From Paraburkholderia domus (lineage in GTDB: Bacteria; Pseudomonadota; Gammaproteobacteria; Burkholderiales; Burkholderiaceae), in NCBI RefSeq assembly GCF_905220705.1, contig NZ_CAJNAT010000002.1, positions 496,001 to 560,000 on the forward strand: a stretch of 64,000 nucleotides of DNA. The letters are read 5' to 3'. The notes below the pieces were generated by a model. The model did no database searches and was not told where the DNA came from. It saw nothing but the letters and a program-made list of their open reading frames with translations. A program made the position numbers and the translations under genes. Below are positions 34,177 through 43,520 of the stretch, piece after piece; position 1 is the stretch's first letter; each line of letters starts with the position of its first letter.

Positions 34177-35300
34177 ACGAGTTTATCCAGACCTTGTCGA
34201 TAGGCGGCACGGGCCCGACTATCGCGATCAAGGACACGATCGATATCGCCGGTTACGCGACCACCGCCGCGAGCCGCTCGTTGGCGGACGCGCCACCCGC
34301 CAAGCAGCACGCGGAAGTTGTGGAACGATTGCTCGATGCCGGCTGGCATATTGTCGGCAAGGCGAATATGCATGAACTGGCGTTCGGCATGACCGGTATC
34401 AACGACTACGCCGGCACGCCGCAAAATCCCCAAGACGCTTCGCGCATTCCCGGCGGCTCGTCGAGCGGTTCGGCGGCCGCCGTTGGTTTGAAGCTTGCCG
34501 ATGCCGCGCTCGGCACGGACACCGGCGGGTCGATTCGCGGCCCCGCTGCTTGTTGCGGTGTGATCGGATTGAAGCCGACTTACGGACGCGTGTCCCGGCG
34601 CGGCGTGGCACCGCGTGAATCGACGCTCGATTGTGTCGGGCCGTTCGCGCGCGAGATGCAGGTGATCGTCGCCGCGATGCAGGCGATCACCGCCGACTTC
34701 GACATGCATGCCGCCTGCACGTCACAAACAGGCGCGTGGAACGTTGGTATTGTTCAGGTCGACGCCATGCCGGAGATCCTCAAGGCAGTTGCGCGCGCGG
34801 CAGACCAGACCGACTGTGTCTCACGCACAGTGGAACTCGCAGGGCTTGCCGCCGCCTTCGAAGCCGGCCTCTCGATCATCAACGCCGAAACCTCACATGC
34901 GTTCGGTCACCTGGTGGCAACCGGCAAGCTCGGACCCGATCTCGACGCACGGCTGCGCGCCGCTGCGAAAACAACGTCGGCGCAATGCGATGCGGCGGAG
35001 TCGGTACGCCGGCAATTCACCGCGGCCGTCGATCATGCCCTTGAAAGCGTGGACGTACTGATTCTTCCCACACTGCCCGGACTGCCGATCACGCTCGACG
35101 AGGCACGCGGCGGCACCCCGGTCATCGCCATGTCGTCGTTGATCCGGCCGTTCAATCTGAGCGGCCATCCGGCACTGAGCTTGCCCTTGCCTATCGATGG
35201 CTCGCCGCTCAAGGCCGGATTGCAGATCGTCGGTCGCAAGGGTGCGGATGAACAGATCTGCGCGATTGCGGCACGCTTCGAAGCGGCTCTTGCCGCTTAA
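34173..35300 (+). CDS. iacH: Amidase-signature family hydrolase
   Basis: 375 residues with the Ser-cisSer-Lys site: Lys in IAIKDTIDIAG near residue 18, and the Gly/Ser-rich signature IPGGSSSGSAAAVGLKLADA followed by GTDTGGSIRGPAAC. It is short for the family and lacks most of the usual N-terminal extension. Corresponds to IacH of the iac cluster; the true substrate of IacH is not settled. It is coupled to iacI and followed by an SDR gene. Confidence 0.88.
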   Translation: MNEFIQTLSIGGTGPTIAIKDTIDIAGYATTAASRSLADAPPAKQHAEVVERLLDAGWHIVGKANMHELAFGMTGINDYAGTPQNPQDASRIPGGSSSGSAAAVGLKLADAALGTDTGGSIRGPAACCGVIGLKPTYGRVSRRGVAPRESTLDCVGPFAREMQVIVAAMQAITADFDMHAACTSQTGAWNVGIVQVDAMPEILKAVARAADQTDCVSRTVELAGLAAAFEAGLSIINAETSHAFGHLVATGKLGPDLDARLRAAAKTTSAQCDAAESVRRQFTAAVDHALESVDVLILPTLPGLPITLDEARGGTPVIAMSSLIRPFNLSGHPALSLPLPIDGSPLKAGLQIVGRKGADEQICAIAARFEAALAA

Positions 35301-35331
35301 GGTACTGCAGTTTTCTCATGGAGTAGAAGCA

Positions 35332-36075
35332 ATGCAGAAAAGAGTCGTACTCGTCACCGGCGCCGCGCGCGGTCTCGGCGCCGCGATTGCCACACGCTTT
35401 CATGCGGCGGGTTACGCAGTCGCCGTCGGCGACATCGCGTTCGATGCCGCACAAGCCATCGCCCGCGAACTGAGCGCCGACGGCTCGAGCGCCTTCCCAT
35501 TGAATCTCGACGTCACCTCGAAGACTTCGTTCGAATCCGCACGCGATGCGATCCTGCACCGCTGGGGCCGCATCGACGCATTGATCAACAATGCGGGCGC
35601 ATCCAAAGTCGTACCCGTGATGGAGATCACCGCCGAGCAATTCGACCAGGTGATAAACGTCAATCTGCGCAGCGTGCTGTTCGGCTGCCAGGTGTTCGGC
35701 CAGCACTTCGCCGACACCGGCGCCGGCCGTATCGTCAACATCGCCTCGCTGGCAGGACAGAATGGCGGATCGGCCACCGGTGCGCATTATGCAGCGGCCA
35801 AGGGCGGCGTCATCACGTTGACCAAGGTGTTCGCGCGCGACCTGGGCGCAGCAGGCGTGACCGTCAACGCGATTTCGCCCGGGCCGATGGACCTGCCGAT
35901 CGTGCACGAGAGCGTCGCGGCCGACAAGCTGAAGGCTGTCATCGCCAACATTCCGGCAGGACGTCTGGGTTCAGCGGATTATGTCGCTGAAGTCGCGGTG
36001 ATGCTCGCAGCGGAGAACGCCTACTTCGCGAACGGCGCGTGCTGGGATGTGAACGGCGGCTTGTTCATGCGCTAA
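35332..36075 (+). CDS. iacE: SDR-family oxidoreductase of the IAA-degradation operon
   Basis: 247 residues: cofactor motif TGAARGLGAAIATR, DIAFD after beta-2 (suggesting NAD(H)), NNAGAS, and IASLAGQNGGSATGAHYAAAKGG with catalytic Ser, Tyr and Lys. In iac pathways IacE acts after the first oxygenation as a reductase/dehydrogenase. The ATG at 35332 follows CATGGAGTAGAAGCA. It is the last gene of iacABIHE and converges with the response regulator. Confidence 0.88.
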   Translation: MQKRVVLVTGAARGLGAAIATRFHAAGYAVAVGDIAFDAAQAIARELSADGSSAFPLNLDVTSKTSFESARDAILHRWGRIDALINNAGASKVVPVMEITAEQFDQVINVNLRSVLFGCQVFGQHFADTGAGRIVNIASLAGQNGGSATGAHYAAAKGGVITLTKVFARDLGAAGVTVNAISPGPMDLPIVHESVAADKLKAVIANIPAGRLGSADYVAEVAVMLAAENAYFANGACWDVNGGLFMR

Positions 36076-36109
36076 CGCTCGGCTCTGGCTCACACGGCGG
36101 CGGTGTGCC

Positions 36110-36772
36110 TCAACGAGGCACACCGTTCGTGGACGTGTCCTGATCCCACACCGCCATTACGTCGCGCACCAGCATGGCGATCGACGCCGCGCCGAGCTTG
36201 TCCTTGATGCTCGCACGATGCACGTCGACAGTCTTCACACTGATCGACAGATCGGAGGCAATACGCTTGCTGCCGTTGCCGTCGATCACGCCGCGCAGCA
36301 CTTCTTTTTCGCGCGCCGTCAGCGACTCCAGGCGCTTTTTCAAATCACGCTGCTTCTGATTGGCGGCGTGACGTTGCGCGGCAAGTTTCAACGCACGCTG
36401 CACGCGGTCGAGCATCTGCTGCGAGTTGTACGGCTTCTCGACGAAATCGATCGCGCCGTTCTGCAAGGCGCGCACCGACATGGGAATGTCGCCGTGACCG
36501 CTGACGAAAATGATCGGCAGCGTCGCCCCTTGACGGTTCAGCTCCGCTTGCACGTCGAAGCCGCTTTGTTCCGGCATCCGCACATCGAGCACGAGACATG
36601 CGGGCACGCCGGGATCAAAAGCGTTCAGAAATTCGCTTGCGTTGGCGAAGCCCGCCGACTTTACGCTGACCGATTCGAGCAGCCACGCAAGCGACGTACG
36701 CATGCCGTTGTCGTCGTCGACGATATAGACGATCGGCGCGAGGGACGGTGCGGACTGCGGCGCGTGGGACAT
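36110..36772 (-). CDS. FixJ/TodT-type response regulator
   Basis: 220 residues. Receiver domain (about 14-130) has acidic pocket VDDDNG, phospho-Asp in CLVLDVRMPEQSG, FVSGHGD and the lysine in VEKPY; a LuxR-type HTH follows (LTAREKEVLRGVIDGNGSKR, TVDVHRASIKDKL). The cytoplasmic PAS kinase at 30279 is the likely partner. Lying between iacE and divergent iacG, it probably activates iac promoters. Confidence 0.9.
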   Translation of the reverse strand: MSHAPQSAPSLAPIVYIVDDDNGMRTSLAWLLESVSVKSAGFANASEFLNAFDPGVPACLVLDVRMPEQSGFDVQAELNRQGATLPIIFVSGHGDIPMSVRALQNGAIDFVEKPYNSQQMLDRVQRALKLAAQRHAANQKQRDLKKRLESLTAREKEVLRGVIDGNGSKRIASDLSISVKTVDVHRASIKDKLGAASIAMLVRDVMAVWDQDTSTNGVPR

Positions 36773-37039
36773 GGAGTAAGTGGAAACTGTTCGGGGGTGG
36801 GCGATTCGAAGTCTATTGCCGCTTCATCATAACCACTGAAAAACGCCCTGAAAAGCGATAGTTACCCTGTAGCGCGGATTAATGCCCGTCGCGCGCTCGC
36901 CGTACAGAATCGCATTGGGGAAAGCTTTAGACGGATTGGGAAAGACGCCCTCATGCTCACCGCTCGCGCGGATTTTTTTCCGTACGTGGATTGATTACGC
37001 TTGAATCCAGACCCCCACCGCGCCCAAAGGAACCCAGAC

Positions 37040-37579
37040 ATGAAGCCGAACCAGCAATCGACTGCCGCAACCGCCACCGACGCGGCGGCAAAACAGCAAT
37101 TCCGTCAGGCCATGGCGCATCTGTCCGCAGCGGTGAACGTCATCACGACAGCCGGTCCGCACGGACGCTGCGGTGTCACCGCAAGCGCAGTATGCTCCGT
37201 CACCGATACGCCGCCCACCCTGCTGGTCTGCCTGAATCGCTCGAGCGCGATGCACGCCACCTTCGAACGCAATCGCTACGTTTGTATCAACGTTTTGCCC
37301 GGCGAGCACGAATTGCTCGCGCGTCACTTCGCAGGCATGACACAGGTGCCGATGGAAGAACGCTTTGGCTGGCCGATCTGGGACGACGGCACGCACGGCG
37401 TGCCTGTATTGCGCGACGCGCTCGCGAGCCTGCAGGGCGAGATCGTCGATCTGAAGGAAGTGGGCTCGCACTCGGTGATGTTCGTCAAAACCACATGCAT
37501 CAGCGTGCGCGCGGACGGCGATGGATTGATCTACTTCGATCGAAACTTCCACCGTATCAAGCGCTCGGCCTCGCATTGA
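37040..37579 (+). CDS. iacG: Flavin reductase of the HpaC/RutF family
   Basis: 179 residues with the FMN-binding split-barrel motifs VNVITTAGPHGRCGVTASAVCS, PPTLLVCLNRSS and FVKTTCISVRADGDGLIYFD. It should supply reduced flavin to IacA using NAD(P)H. AAAGGAACCCAGAC precedes the ATG at 37040. The 267-bp divergent gap to the response regulator has GCTTTAGACGG at 36924-36934, faintly like the TAGAC motif upstream of iacA. Confidence 0.9.
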   Translation: MKPNQQSTAATATDAAAKQQFRQAMAHLSAAVNVITTAGPHGRCGVTASAVCSVTDTPPTLLVCLNRSSAMHATFERNRYVCINVLPGEHELLARHFAGMTQVPMEERFGWPIWDDGTHGVPVLRDALASLQGEIVDLKEVGSHSVMFVKTTCISVRADGDGLIYFDRNFHRIKRSASH

Positions 37580-37622
37580 GGGTGCCAGGAACAACTGCGT
37601 GGAGCCGCCGCGCGAGGCCCGC

Positions 37623-38555
37623 TTAAATCACGCCGGCGCTATCGGTATCGAACTGAAACTGCGGCACAGCCGCGACGGCTTCCACGAAACAGTCGATCAG
37701 ATAGTCGCAGGCCGAGGTGTTCAAGGCGTCACGCCGCGAGATGATGCCGACCGACACGCGCGGCAATACTTCACGCACGGGTACCGAAACAATCCGCTCG
37801 CGAATCCAGTCGGTTTCCAGAAAGCTTTTCGGACAGCATGACAGCAGATTGCTATTCACCGACAGCGAAAAGCTGGCACTGAACGAGCTGCACTCCACAA
37901 CCACATGCGGTACGCTTGCCCCATGCCGCACGAAGAAATCCTGAAGCGACTGACCGATGCTTTCAGGCGTGGTGTTCAGCATCCAATCCGCGCCTTCCAG
38001 ATCCGCAATTGATTCCGCATGCGCCAACGGATGTCCCTTGCGAGCGGAAATGATCAACTCGCCTTCGAGCAATGAGCGGAACACGAATTCCGGCGCAAGT
38101 TTCTTTTCATCGACGATGGCGATCACAAAGTCGAGCGAGCCATCGCGCAGACGGGCCAACGCAGCCGTCAGAAAACCCTCCTGAACCGAGAGCCGCGTCT
38201 TCGGCATGCGCTGCCGGAACGAGTGAATGGCACGCGACAGAAACTTCAACGACACCAGCGGTGTGACCGCACACGACACGGTACCGCCCGCCTGACCGGA
38301 CAGCTGGATCACATCGTCTTTCGCATGCTGCATCTCCGCGAGGATGAGCTTCGCCCGCGCACACACGGCCTGGCCGAACTGCGTGAGTTGCGCGCCGCGC
38401 GCGCTGCGTGACACCAATGGCACACCCAATTCCTGTTCAAGCTCACGAATCGCCTTGGTCAAAGCGGGCTGAGACAGACACACCGTTTTGGCCGCGGCGC
38501 GAATGCTGCCGTGCTGGGCAATCGCCACTAAAGCGCGCAACTGGTTGTATTTCAC
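37623..38555 (-). CDS. LysR-family transcriptional regulator (CbbR/ArgP-like group)
   Basis: 310-residue LTTR from a GTG at 38555: KYNQLRALVAIAQHGSIRAA, HTH KTVCLSQPALTKAIRELEQE, then a full effector domain (SFRQRMPKTRLSVQEG, FVIAIVDEKKL). A longer open frame reaches 38825, but the GTG gives the normal LTTR N terminus. It is divergent from an MFS-amidase pair and is probably their regulator; it may equally respond to an IAA metabolite. Confidence 0.87.
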   Translation of the reverse strand: MKYNQLRALVAIAQHGSIRAAAKTVCLSQPALTKAIRELEQELGVPLVSRSARGAQLTQFGQAVCARAKLILAEMQHAKDDVIQLSGQAGGTVSCAVTPLVSLKFLSRAIHSFRQRMPKTRLSVQEGFLTAALARLRDGSLDFVIAIVDEKKLAPEFVFRSLLEGELIISARKGHPLAHAESIADLEGADWMLNTTPESIGQSLQDFFVRHGASVPHVVVECSSFSASFSLSVNSNLLSCCPKSFLETDWIRERIVSVPVREVLPRVSVGIISRRDALNTSACDYLIDCFVEAVAAVPQFQFDTDSAGVI

Positions 38556-38768
38556 GGGTGAGCGGTCGGTTAGGCAGTTGGAGAAAGAGGGATCACCGTC
38601 GGCTTCAGACAAAGGCTGACGGCTTGAATCGATGGTACACCGCGAGAAAAGCCCCGGCCATGCTCCCAAATACCCATTGCCGTACGGGTCGCGGCAACGC
38701 CAACTCCAGCCCCACCGGGCGCGATAACCCAGCGTTATCACAATAAGAAAAAGCAAATCCAGAACGCT

Positions 38769-38786
38769 TTTTTGACTCCCTAGACT
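38769..38786 (+). promoter_or_regulatory. Shared motif upstream of the MFS-amidase genes
   Basis: TTTTTGACTCCCTAGACT matches the motif at 31908-31925 at 14 of 18 positions and lies 122 bp before the MFS start. The two sites suggest common control of iacABIHE and this transporter unit. Unverified. Confidence 0.35.
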
Positions 38787-38908
38787 TTTCCTGTCGTCGT
38801 CATTGAAGGCGCTCCGCTCGTTCAACGCGCTTTCGAACCGATATTGAAGCGCTCTCGAAACGATATCGAAGCATCACGGATTGATTCACCTCCAGAGGAA
38901 TCCCGTTC

Positions 38909-40222
38909 ATGAAGTCACCTTCACTCAGTTCTTCGCTGCAGGATGTCAGTCAACGCGCGAGCCATGGCACATCGACCCGCGGGCTGATCGTCGCGACGAC
39001 GATCGGCAACGCATTTGAATTCTTCGATCTCACCGTCTACAGCTTCTTTGCCGTGCTGCTCGGCAAGCTGTTCTTCCCGCTCGCTTCGTCGCAACAGCAA
39101 CTCCTGCTCTCGGTCGGCACGTTCGGCATCGGCTTCATCGCACGGCCGCTCGGCGGCGTGCTGTTCGGGGTGCTGGCAGACCGCTTCGGCCGCATTGCCG
39201 CGATGAATCTCACGCTCGTGACGATGGCGGTCGGCACTGGCCTCATCGGCGTGATGCCCACCTACGCACAAATCGGCATCGCGGCGCCACTCGCGATCGT
39301 CGCCGCGCGTTTGCTGCAGGGCTTTTCCGCTGGCGGCGAAGTCGGCGTCGCGACTACGCTGCTCGCGGAACGCGCCCCTTCCTCGCGACGCGGCTATATC
39401 ACGAGCTGGCAGTTCGCGAGCCAGGGCGCGGCGGCGCTGGCCGGCTCGCTGGTGGGTTTCCTGTTGTCGCACTACCTCGACAAGGCTTCGCTTGAAGCCT
39501 GGGGATGGCGTATTCCCTTTCTTGCGGGCGTGCTGATTGCGCCCCTCGGCCTCTATCTGCGTTCGCGTCTGGGCGGTGAAGCCGATGCGCCTGCCGACGC
39601 TGCGCGTGATTCTGCCGGCGTACTGACCACTGTTCTGCAACGCGACTGGCGTCTCGTCCTGGTCGCGCTTTTTCTGGTGGTCGGCGGCACGTCGGCGCAT
39701 TTCATCGTGATCTACTACATGTCGACGTATGCGATCAAGGTGCTGCATCTGCCGATGGATGCCGCGCTCTGGTGCGGGATTCTCGCAGGCGCAGTGATGC
39801 TGGTGATCTCGCCAGTGGGCGGCATCTGGTCCGACACGTACGGCCGCAAACGCGTCGCCTGCATCTCGCGCGTGCTTCTGACCGTGCTCATTCTGCCAGG
39901 TTTCTATCTGATCCAGCATTCGCCTTCGGTCAACACCTTGTATCTGGTGGTCTGCGCACTCGCGGCGCTGCACTCCGTCAACGCAGGCGCGACCGGTTCG
40001 ATGCTGCCGGAGATGTTCCCGCGCAGCACCCGCGCGACGGGACTCTCGATTGCGTACGCCGCAGGCGTGTCGATCTTCGGCGGCTTTGCACAATTCATCG
40101 TGACGTGGCTGATGCAGGCGACCGGGAATCCGGCAGCGCCCGCATGGTACGTGATCGTCTGTGGCGTGCTCTCGCTGGTCGCACTGCTGTTCGTGGTCGA
40201 TCGCACGCGTCAGGACATCTAG
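38909..40222 (+). CDS. MFS transporter, sugar-porter/MHS-like
   Basis: 437 residues, 12 predicted helices: IGNAFEFFDLTVYSFFAVLL in TM1, LADRFGRIAAMN, RLLQGFSAGGEVGVATTLLA and IWSDTYGRKRVACI. It resembles aromatic-acid and citrate-type proton symporters. CCAGAGGAATCCCGTTC precedes the ATG. It is followed after 45 bp by an amidase gene, so the imported compound may be an amide. Confidence 0.88.
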   Translation: MKSPSLSSSLQDVSQRASHGTSTRGLIVATTIGNAFEFFDLTVYSFFAVLLGKLFFPLASSQQQLLLSVGTFGIGFIARPLGGVLFGVLADRFGRIAAMNLTLVTMAVGTGLIGVMPTYAQIGIAAPLAIVAARLLQGFSAGGEVGVATTLLAERAPSSRRGYITSWQFASQGAAALAGSLVGFLLSHYLDKASLEAWGWRIPFLAGVLIAPLGLYLRSRLGGEADAPADAARDSAGVLTTVLQRDWRLVLVALFLVVGGTSAHFIVIYYMSTYAIKVLHLPMDAALWCGILAGAVMLVISPVGGIWSDTYGRKRVACISRVLLTVLILPGFYLIQHSPSVNTLYLVVCALAALHSVNAGATGSMLPEMFPRSTRATGLSIAYAAGVSIFGGFAQFIVTWLMQATGNPAAPAWYVIVCGVLSLVALLFVVDRTRQDI

Positions 40223-40267
40223 GCCGCCGCACACGCGCCATTCACTCTCCAACTTCGCAAAATTCTC

Positions 40268-41731
40268 ATGTCAGACACTCTTCATGCCGATGTACCGCTC
40301 GCCGCTAACAGTGAACTCTGCGACCTGTCCGCCCTTACGTTGCTCGATCTGCAGCGCAGGAAAAAGGTCAGCGCGGTCGACATTCTGAATTCGCACCTCT
40401 CACGTATCGAGGCCGTCAACCCGCAGGTCAACGCACTCGTGACGATCGCCGACGAATCGGCCTTGCGCGGCCGCGCCGCCGAGATCGATGCGCAATGGGC
40501 ACGCGGCGTCTGGCAAGGTCCGCTGCATGGCCTGCCTGTTTCGCAAAAGGACCTGACCGCGACACGGGGTGTGCGCACCACATTCGGCTCGAAAACCTTC
40601 GAACATCACGTGCCGCAGCAGAGCGCACTGATCGCACGCCGCTGCGATGCCGCGGGTGCGCTGATGATCGGCAAATCGAACACCCCTGAGTTCGGCGCCG
40701 GTTCGCACACCTTCAACGACGTGTTTGGCGTGACGCGTAATCCGTGGGATCTGAGCAAATCCGCCGGCGGCAGTAGCGGCGGCGCGGCGGCATCCGTTGC
40801 GTGCGGGATGAATCCGCTGGCTTGTGGCAGCGACATGGGAGGCTCGCTGCGCAATCCGGCCGCGTGGAATGCGGTGGTCGGTTTGCGCCCCTCGCCGGGA
40901 CGCGTGCCACGCGCGCCAGATTTGAACGGCTGGGCGACGCTCGGTGTAGATGGGCCGATGGCGCGCGATGTCGCCGACACCGCCTTGCTACTCAGTGCGA
41001 TCTCCGGTCCCTCCGGCGAAACCGCGACCGAAATCAGCGAACCTGGGTCACGCTTTGCACAACCGTTGCAACGCGACTTTCGCGGCACACGAATTGCCAT
41101 GTCGGTCCAGCTCGCCGGTCTTGCAGTCGATCCCGAGATTCAACGCGCCGTGCAGGCCCAGGCCGCGGTATTTGAATCGATGGGTTGCCAAGTGGTGTTC
41201 GCCGACCCCGATCTCGGCGATGCCGAGGACGTGTTCCGCATGGAGCGAGCGTGGATGATCGGCAGCCTGGTCGATCGGCTCGATGCCGATGCACGCGCAC
41301 AACTGAAGCCGGAAATCGAAGCCGAGTGTCGTTTGCACCGCTCGCTATCCGCAGCGGATCTGGGCGATATGTTCGTGCGCAAGACAGCCTTGTTCGAGCG
41401 CATGCGCCGTTTCATGGACGAGCACGCGTATTACGTGCTGCCTGCCACGCAGATGCTGCCCTTCGACGCCGACTTGCGCTGGCCCACTGAATTCATGGGC
41501 ACACGCTATGACTCGTACATCGACTGGATGCGCATCTGTTGGTATCTCTCCTCTACCGAATCGCCGGTGCTCGCTTTGCCGTGCGGCTTTAGCGCTTCCG
41601 GCTTGCCGATCGGCCTGCAGATCGCCGGACGCTTTCGCGACGACTGGGGTCTCCTGCAGTTCGGCCACGCCTACGAGGCCGTCGCGGCGCACGGCACGAT
41701 GCGGCCACCGCTTGTCGCCGGACGCCGTTAA
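40268..41731 (+). CDS. Amidase-signature family amidase
   Basis: 487 residues, full-length for the family. Catalytic Lys in GLPVSQKDLTATRGV, Gly/Ser loop KSAGGSSGGAAASVACGMNP and GSDMGGSLRNPAAWN with the nucleophilic Ser. The C-terminal part ends with SASGLPIGLQIAGR. It could hydrolyse indole-3-acetamide or another aryl amide, which would feed the neighbouring IAA pathway; the sequence alone cannot prove the substrate. It follows the MFS gene and precedes a porin. Confidence 0.88.
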   Translation: MSDTLHADVPLAANSELCDLSALTLLDLQRRKKVSAVDILNSHLSRIEAVNPQVNALVTIADESALRGRAAEIDAQWARGVWQGPLHGLPVSQKDLTATRGVRTTFGSKTFEHHVPQQSALIARRCDAAGALMIGKSNTPEFGAGSHTFNDVFGVTRNPWDLSKSAGGSSGGAAASVACGMNPLACGSDMGGSLRNPAAWNAVVGLRPSPGRVPRAPDLNGWATLGVDGPMARDVADTALLLSAISGPSGETATEISEPGSRFAQPLQRDFRGTRIAMSVQLAGLAVDPEIQRAVQAQAAVFESMGCQVVFADPDLGDAEDVFRMERAWMIGSLVDRLDADARAQLKPEIEAECRLHRSLSAADLGDMFVRKTALFERMRRFMDEHAYYVLPATQMLPFDADLRWPTEFMGTRYDSYIDWMRICWYLSSTESPVLALPCGFSASGLPIGLQIAGRFRDDWGLLQFGHAYEAVAAHGTMRPPLVAGRR

Positions 41732-41862
41732 ACACTGCTAATTCCGAGGTTCTTCCAGTAGCCGGTTCGCCGCCGGCTGCTTGCAGACAAGCAACGCGTG
41801 GCTCGCGGGAGCGATCACGTCCGTCACTTTTCGTACTTTCTCTAACTTGAGCGTCAGACAAC

Positions 41863-43065
41863 ATGAAAAAAACGCTACTGGCAGTAAGCCTCGCCGCAAC
41901 CTTTCCGGCAGTGGCACATGCACAGAGTGCCGTCACGCTATACGGCATTATCGATGAAGGTTTGAGTTATACGAGCAATGCGGCGACGGCCAACGCCAAC
42001 GGCAGCGTCTCGGGCCACAGCGCGGTTCGTCTGCTGAGCGGCGTGATGCAGCAAAGCCGCTGGGGCATGCGTGGCGCGGAGGACCTTGGCGGCGGCATGA
42101 AAGCGATCTTCATGTTGGAGAACGGCTTCGACGCCAGCACCGGCAAGCTTGGCCAAGGCGGGTTGCTATTTGGCAAGAAGGCTTGGGTGGGCTTGTCGGG
42201 TCCGTTCGGCACCGTGACGCTCGGCCGTCAGTACGACACGAACGTCGATATCCTTGGCCCGTTTGAGGTCGGTGATCAATGGGGTGGTTATATGGCGGCG
42301 CATCCTGGCGATCTCGACAACATCAATAACACGAATTCGACCAACAACGCGATCAAGTTCACTAGCAATACTTACGGCGGTTTGACCGTGGAAGGGATGT
42401 ACAGTCTGGGCGGCGTGGCGGGTGATTTCTCGCGTAACCGGATCTGGTCCGTGTCGGCGGGGTATGTGAATGGACCGCTGGCGCTGGGTGTAGGTTATCT
42501 CGATGTCGCCAACCCGAATACATCGTTCTTCGGTAGTACCGGGAGCCCTGCTGCTACTGTGAATGGCGTGCCGGGCAGCAATATGGCGTCGCCGGTTTAT
42601 TCAGGGTATGCGTCGGCGAAGTCGCTGCATGTGATTGGTGCTGGGGCGTCTTATCTTTTCGGTGCTGCGACGTTTGGTGCGACTTATTCGAATACGAGTT
42701 TTCGCGATCTTGGGGATTTTTCTTCAGGGCCGAATCCGGCTGGCCTGAGCGGCAATGCTACGTTGAATAATGCGGAAGTGAATTTCAAATATCAGATCAC
42801 GCCTGATTTGCTGTGTGGTTTGGCGTATGACTATACGAAGGGGAGTTCGGTTAAAGGCATGACGGGGGCGACCTATCAGCAGGTCGCTTCGGGGATCGAC
42901 TACTTTGTTTCCAAGCGTACTGATGTGTATCTGATCGGGGTTTATCAGAAAGCCTCCGGAACGGATTCGACTGGGAAGCAGGCTGTCGCTGCTATTAATG
43001 GGCCTTCTGCGTCGGCCGATGATAAGCAGGCTGTTTTGAGGATTGGGATGCGGCATAAGTTTTGA
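41863..43065 (+). CDS. Gram-negative general porin (OmpC-like)
   Basis: 400 residues with a cleavable signal peptide (MKKTLLAVSLAATFPAVAHA, cut before QSAVTLYG). Mature start SVTLYG-type, WGMRGAEDLGGGMKAIF, FGTVTLGRQYD and the C-terminal beta-strand ending in Phe (LRIGMRHKF) mark a 16-strand trimeric Burkholderia porin. It probably provides entry for substrates of the catabolic island. The third part has AT-richer codons than neighbouring genes (from about 42600). It abuts the inverted-repeat element. Confidence 0.92.
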   Translation: MKKTLLAVSLAATFPAVAHAQSAVTLYGIIDEGLSYTSNAATANANGSVSGHSAVRLLSGVMQQSRWGMRGAEDLGGGMKAIFMLENGFDASTGKLGQGGLLFGKKAWVGLSGPFGTVTLGRQYDTNVDILGPFEVGDQWGGYMAAHPGDLDNINNTNSTNNAIKFTSNTYGGLTVEGMYSLGGVAGDFSRNRIWSVSAGYVNGPLALGVGYLDVANPNTSFFGSTGSPAATVNGVPGSNMASPVYSGYASAKSLHVIGAGASYLFGAATFGATYSNTSFRDLGDFSSGPNPAGLSGNATLNNAEVNFKYQITPDLLCGLAYDYTKGSSVKGMTGATYQQVASGIDYFVSKRTDVYLIGVYQKASGTDSTGKQAVAAINGPSASADDKQAVLRIGMRHKF

Positions 43066-43073
43066 TTTTTTTT

Positions 43074-43335
43074 TGCCTGCGCGGCGCTTATGTTGGTATG
43101 CCTACGGTGTTGGCCTTTCCTTGATCTGGCTTTTTTGCCTTTCCTTGATTTGTTAGTGGTCTATTAGCGTCGCCCCTGTGCGGGGCAGGCACCTACTTTT
43201 CTTTGCATGCCGCAAAGAAAAGTAGGCAAAAGAAAGCGGCTCAAACCGCTAATTCTTAAGTGGATCCCCTGGCTTGGAGGGGATAGTGGTGCATCTGGAA
43301 TCCGTGCCCTCGCACATTCGGCGCAAGTGACAAAG
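43074..43335 (+). repeat. Left arm of a 262-bp inverted repeat
   Basis: Pairs with 43778-44039 with equal length and about 8 mismatches (roughly 97% identity), most of them near the inner end. It contains a 15-bp hairpin, CCTACTTTTCTTTGC/GCAAAGAAAAGTAGG (43192-43226, loop ATGCC), and a GCCCC/GGGGC hairpin just before it. The hairpin unit is common in this genus as I recall it; copy number elsewhere cannot be checked here. Confidence 0.9.
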
Positions 43336-43489
43336 CCATCATACTTCCGGTGGCGCTACGCGCGCCGAAGAGTACTTCATAAAACCATCCACTGCGTCTT
43401 GCCTCTCCTATTTTTCTCAGCACCACCACTCGCCGTTGCATCGCCGACGTCACTCTAGCCTCAACCGCTGTAGCAGCACCAACAGCGAC

Positions 43490-43513
43490 TGTGGCTGTGG
43501 CTGTGGCTGTGGC
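43490..43513 (+). repeat. TGTGGC hexamer array, 4 copies
   Basis: Four perfect TGTGGC units precede the larger hexamer array, separated from it by TACGATC. The unit differs from GCGGTT's rotated form TGCGGT at two of six positions, so the two arrays may share an origin. Confidence 0.85.
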
Positions 43514-43520
43514 TACGATC

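Noticed and set aside
38921..40252. 443-codon minus-strand frame
   Set aside because: Antisense to the MFS transporter gene and very rich in Arg, His and Gln; a GC-codon shadow.
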